In this document: positions 62,302 through 64,000 of the stretch, in pieces | Numbering within the stretch: position 1 is the first letter of the stretch | How the letters are laid out: each line of letters starts with the position of its first letter | From: VSJD01 sp041653875 | GTDB taxonomy: Bacteria; Verrucomicrobiota; Kiritimatiellia; JAAZAB01 | Reading direction: 5' to 3' | Assembly: GCA_041653875.1 (NCBI GenBank) | Contig: JBAZEM010000017.1 | Coordinates: 1 to 64,000 of the forward strand | DNA: 64,000 bases | The notes under the pieces: model-generated | Database searches by the model: none | Told to the model about the DNA's origin: nothing | Seen by the model: only the letters and a program-made list of their open reading frames with translations | Position numbers and translations under genes: made by a program

Positions 62302-63383
62302 GGAAAGCCATTCACCAGTTTGTCGCCGGGTTCACCGCCGGCGACGCCATCAGCAACGAGGCCCTGACCCTGCGCGCGCTTTTCCGCCGCTGGGGCTATG
62401 CCGCCGAGATTTTCTGCGAGCCTGTCCACACCGGCCCCGTCTTGCGCCAGGAGGCCCGCGATGCCGCCCGCGCCGCCGAGGTCATGGGACCGGACGATAT
62501 CGCGCTCCTGCATCTCTCGATCGGATCGAACGTGAACGATATTTTCGAGGGCCTGGCCTGCCGCAAAGTCCTGCGCTATCACAATATAACGCCCGCTCAT
62601 TTTTTCCGCGGCCTGCAGGAGGAACTTGCGCGCGATCTGGCCTGGGGCCGGGAACAGGCCCGCACCCTGGCAAAAACGGCCGCGGTCAACCTGGCCGACA
62701 GCCAATTCAACGCCCGCGAACTGATCGACCTGGGATATCCGGATGCGCAGGTTTTGCCGCTCGTGCTGGATTTCGGCGCGATCGACACACGCGCCGACCG
62801 GCGCGTGCTCCGCGCGCTCCGGGACGACCGCATCAACATCCTTTTTGTGGGGCGCTGCGCGCCGAATAAATGCCTCGAGGATGCGCTCAACGCGTTCGGC
62901 TATTTTCAGAAAACCGTGGAGCCGAACGCGCGCTTTATTCACGTCGGCTCATCCGCGGGCCTGGAACGCTACCAGGCCTTGCTGAACGTTTATGCCCGCA
63001 ACCTCCGCCTCAACCAGGTGGTCTTTGCCGGCGCGGTGCCGCAGAGCGAATTGACCGCCTATTACGAGGCCGCCCATCTGTTTCTGTGCATGAGCGCGCA
63101 CGAGGGCTTTTGCATCCCGCTCATCGAAAGCATGGCGCATAATCTGCCGGTCCTTGCCTTTGCCGCCGGCGCGGTGCCGGAGACGCTTGACGGCGCCGGA
63201 GTCCTGGTCCGGGAAAAACGCTGGGATTATATCGCCGAAATGATGGGCCAACTCACGCGCCGCGGGCCGTTGCGCGAAGCCGTGTTGCGCGGCCAGCAAA
63301 AACGCCTGGAGCGCTACCAAAAACGCAGCTTGGAAGCCGAACTGAAGGAATACCTTGCGCCGCTCTTAAGAAATGCGGAATGA
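62298..63383 (+). CDS. Family 4 glycosyltransferase
   Basis: A 361-residue GT-B enzyme. FVAGFTAGDAISNEALTLRA is the N-terminal loop, INILFVGRCAPNKCLEDALN starts the C-terminal domain, and LFLCMSAHEGFCIPLIESMA is the ExFCxPxxE motif of the GT4 subset. It overlaps the previous GT4 gene by 4 bp, so both are translated together and likely act in sequence on the same glycan. The end (LLRNAE) is repeat-derived. Confidence 0.92.
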   Translation: MRKAIHQFVAGFTAGDAISNEALTLRALFRRWGYAAEIFCEPVHTGPVLRQEARDAARAAEVMGPDDIALLHLSIGSNVNDIFEGLACRKVLRYHNITPAHFFRGLQEELARDLAWGREQARTLAKTAAVNLADSQFNARELIDLGYPDAQVLPLVLDFGAIDTRADRRVLRALRDDRINILFVGRCAPNKCLEDALNAFGYFQKTVEPNARFIHVGSSAGLERYQALLNVYARNLRLNQVVFAGAVPQSELTAYYEAAHLFLCMSAHEGFCIPLIESMAHNLPVLAFAAGAVPETLDGAGVLVREKRWDYIAEMMGQLTRRGPLREAVLRGQQKRLERYQKRSLEAELKEYLAPLLRNAE

Positions 63384-63553
63384 AAAATGCAGAATGAAGA
63401 ATGCATAAAAATTAGATTAGGCCGCCCAAGACGGCAACTGTTTCATGTAGCCGCGGCGGTGACGCCGTGGCCGCCTGCGGTTTGAAATTCATATAAATCG
63501 ACGTTGCTTTAATTCTGCATTCTTCATTCTACATTCTGCATTCTGCATTTCTT
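63371..63553. repeat. Inverted word repeat at the end of the GT4 operon
   Basis: Left arm 63371-63406 (aaatgcggaatgaaaaatgc and onward), spacer 105 bp, right arm 63512-63553 (attctgcattcttcattcta and onward). It lies between convergent genes and supplies the stop of the second GT4 gene. The spacer holds a tagccgcggcggtgacgccg word. Confidence 0.87.
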
Positions 63554-63555
63554 CC

Positions 63556-63888
63556 TCAGGCCATCGGCTGGGTGTCGCTGAATGACGGATCTTCCATGGT
63601 CTTCAGGATCGCTTCCGTCCGATCCAACGCCTTGCGGATCGCGGCCACTTCCTGCCAAAGCGCTTGCAGGCTCTGGGAGGTAATGGCATGGCGCTTCTCC
63701 AAAAACCGGCGCCGGAACTGCAATTCGTCGTTTGCCTGCGTGAGCGCATTGATCTGCTCGTGCGCATCGGCCAGGACGTCGGAAATCTCGGGGAATTCGC
63801 GTTCCACCTCCTGCCCGGCAACCGCCGCTGTGGCGGGCTCCGGTGCGGTCGCAAGGTCGGCGGCTCTTTCACCGCCGGTAAACGGCAC
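63556..63888 (-). CDS. Coiled-coil protein, 5' end uncertain (possibly truncated)
   Basis: A 110-codon frame from GTG 63888, which has an in-frame open stretch continuing upstream into sequence that looks like an IS21 terminus. DVLADAHEQINALTQANDEL and SLQALWQEVAAIRKALDRTE are heptad-patterned helices; no other domain. The natural start may have been displaced by an insertion at about 63.91 kb. Function unknown. Confidence 0.5.
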   Translation of the reverse strand: MPFTGGERAADLATAPEPATAAVAGQEVEREFPEISDVLADAHEQINALTQANDELQFRRRFLEKRHAITSQSLQALWQEVAAIRKALDRTEAILKTMEDPSFSDTQPMA

Positions 63889-63911
63889 CTGCTGCTCGTG
63901 TCGCGGCCGGT

Positions 63912-63952
63912 TAAAAGTGGATGATTTTGGCCGGAATGAAAGTGGATGACCG
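63912..63952. mobile_element. Possible IS21-family element terminus
   Basis: aaaagtggatgattttggcc then ggaatgaaagtggatg repeats the tgga(t)-ttttggccggaatg-aaagtggatg words typical of the multiple terminal repeats of IS21-type elements. Only the end is visible; the transposase genes (istA/istB) would lie past the window. No target duplication can be seen. Confidence 0.4.
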
Positions 63953-63964
63953 ATTGGTAAAAAA

Positions 63965-63996
63965 GGCCGACGGGAAGGTGTCCGTCGGCCCTTTTC
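63965..63996. terminator. Bidirectional intrinsic terminator
   Basis: Stem GGCCGACGG (63965-63973) and CCGTCGGCC (63982-63990) with an 8-nt loop, followed on the plus strand by CTTTT and preceded by AAAA, which gives a T-run on the minus strand as well. It would stop transcripts arriving from either side. Confidence 0.75.
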
Positions 63997-64000
63997 TGTT

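Overview
The window is GC-rich, densely coded bacterial chromosome from a Gram-negative organism. Lipid A genes (lpxI, lpxB), an outer-membrane barrel and several glycosyltransferases indicate an LPS outer membrane; dxs indicates the MEP isoprenoid route. The mix of a B12-dependent ribonucleotide reductase, RNase Y, a stand-alone IMP cyclohydrolase domain and intergenic space packed with short-word inverted repeats suggests the PVC side of the tree (Kiritimatiellota, Lentisphaerota or Verrucomicrobiota). That placement is inference from gene content, not from a marker gene.

Layout. 1-10 kb: a secreted repeat protein cut by the window edge, a DUF202 membrane protein, dxs, xseB-xseA with a VapBC-type pair overlapping xseA, a membrane protein/winged-helix pair, and rny. 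10-20 kb: 5-formyl-THF cyclo-ligase and rarA with a probable 6S RNA just upstream, pheT, pheS, a DUF2007 protein, a Nif3-like protein, an old-yellow-enzyme reductase and an SGNH hydrolase whose 3' end runs into a convergent tRNA-Ser. 20-33 kb: pgpA, nrdJ behind a probable NrdR-controlled promoter, der, an IMP cyclohydrolase domain, a TPR lipoprotein, a hicA-hicB-secB-like module, a CvpA-like protein, dnaG and a NYN-domain protein with a charged repeat tail. 33-43 kb: rlmB, a nucleotidyltransferase, a DEDDh exonuclease and a complete trp operon (trpE, four-helix-bundle gene, trpG, D, C, F, B, A) on the minus strand. 44-52 kb: a defence-like island with an Fe-S PD-(D/E)XK nuclease, a four-helix protein, a HEPN remnant, a pRiA4b ORF-3 protein, mcrC, mcrB and a YhcG-type nuclease. 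52-64 kb: lpxI, an oxidoreductase, lpxB, glycosyltransferases, a DegT aminotransferase, nagB and other envelope genes, ending at a possible IS21-like terminus.

The most distinctive property is the intergenic DNA. Nearly every gap carries a tract of a short word repeated head to tail, a spacer of about 10-400 bp, and the same word tract inverted. At least ten unrelated word families do this. The tracts supply stop codons and short C-terminal tails to neighbouring genes, abut start codons that lack a Shine-Dalgarno, nest inside one another, and in the trp operon bracket a whole four-helix-bundle gene. The other highlight is the three-gene overlapping hicA-hicB-secB-like operon, a candidate toxin-antitoxin-chaperone system.
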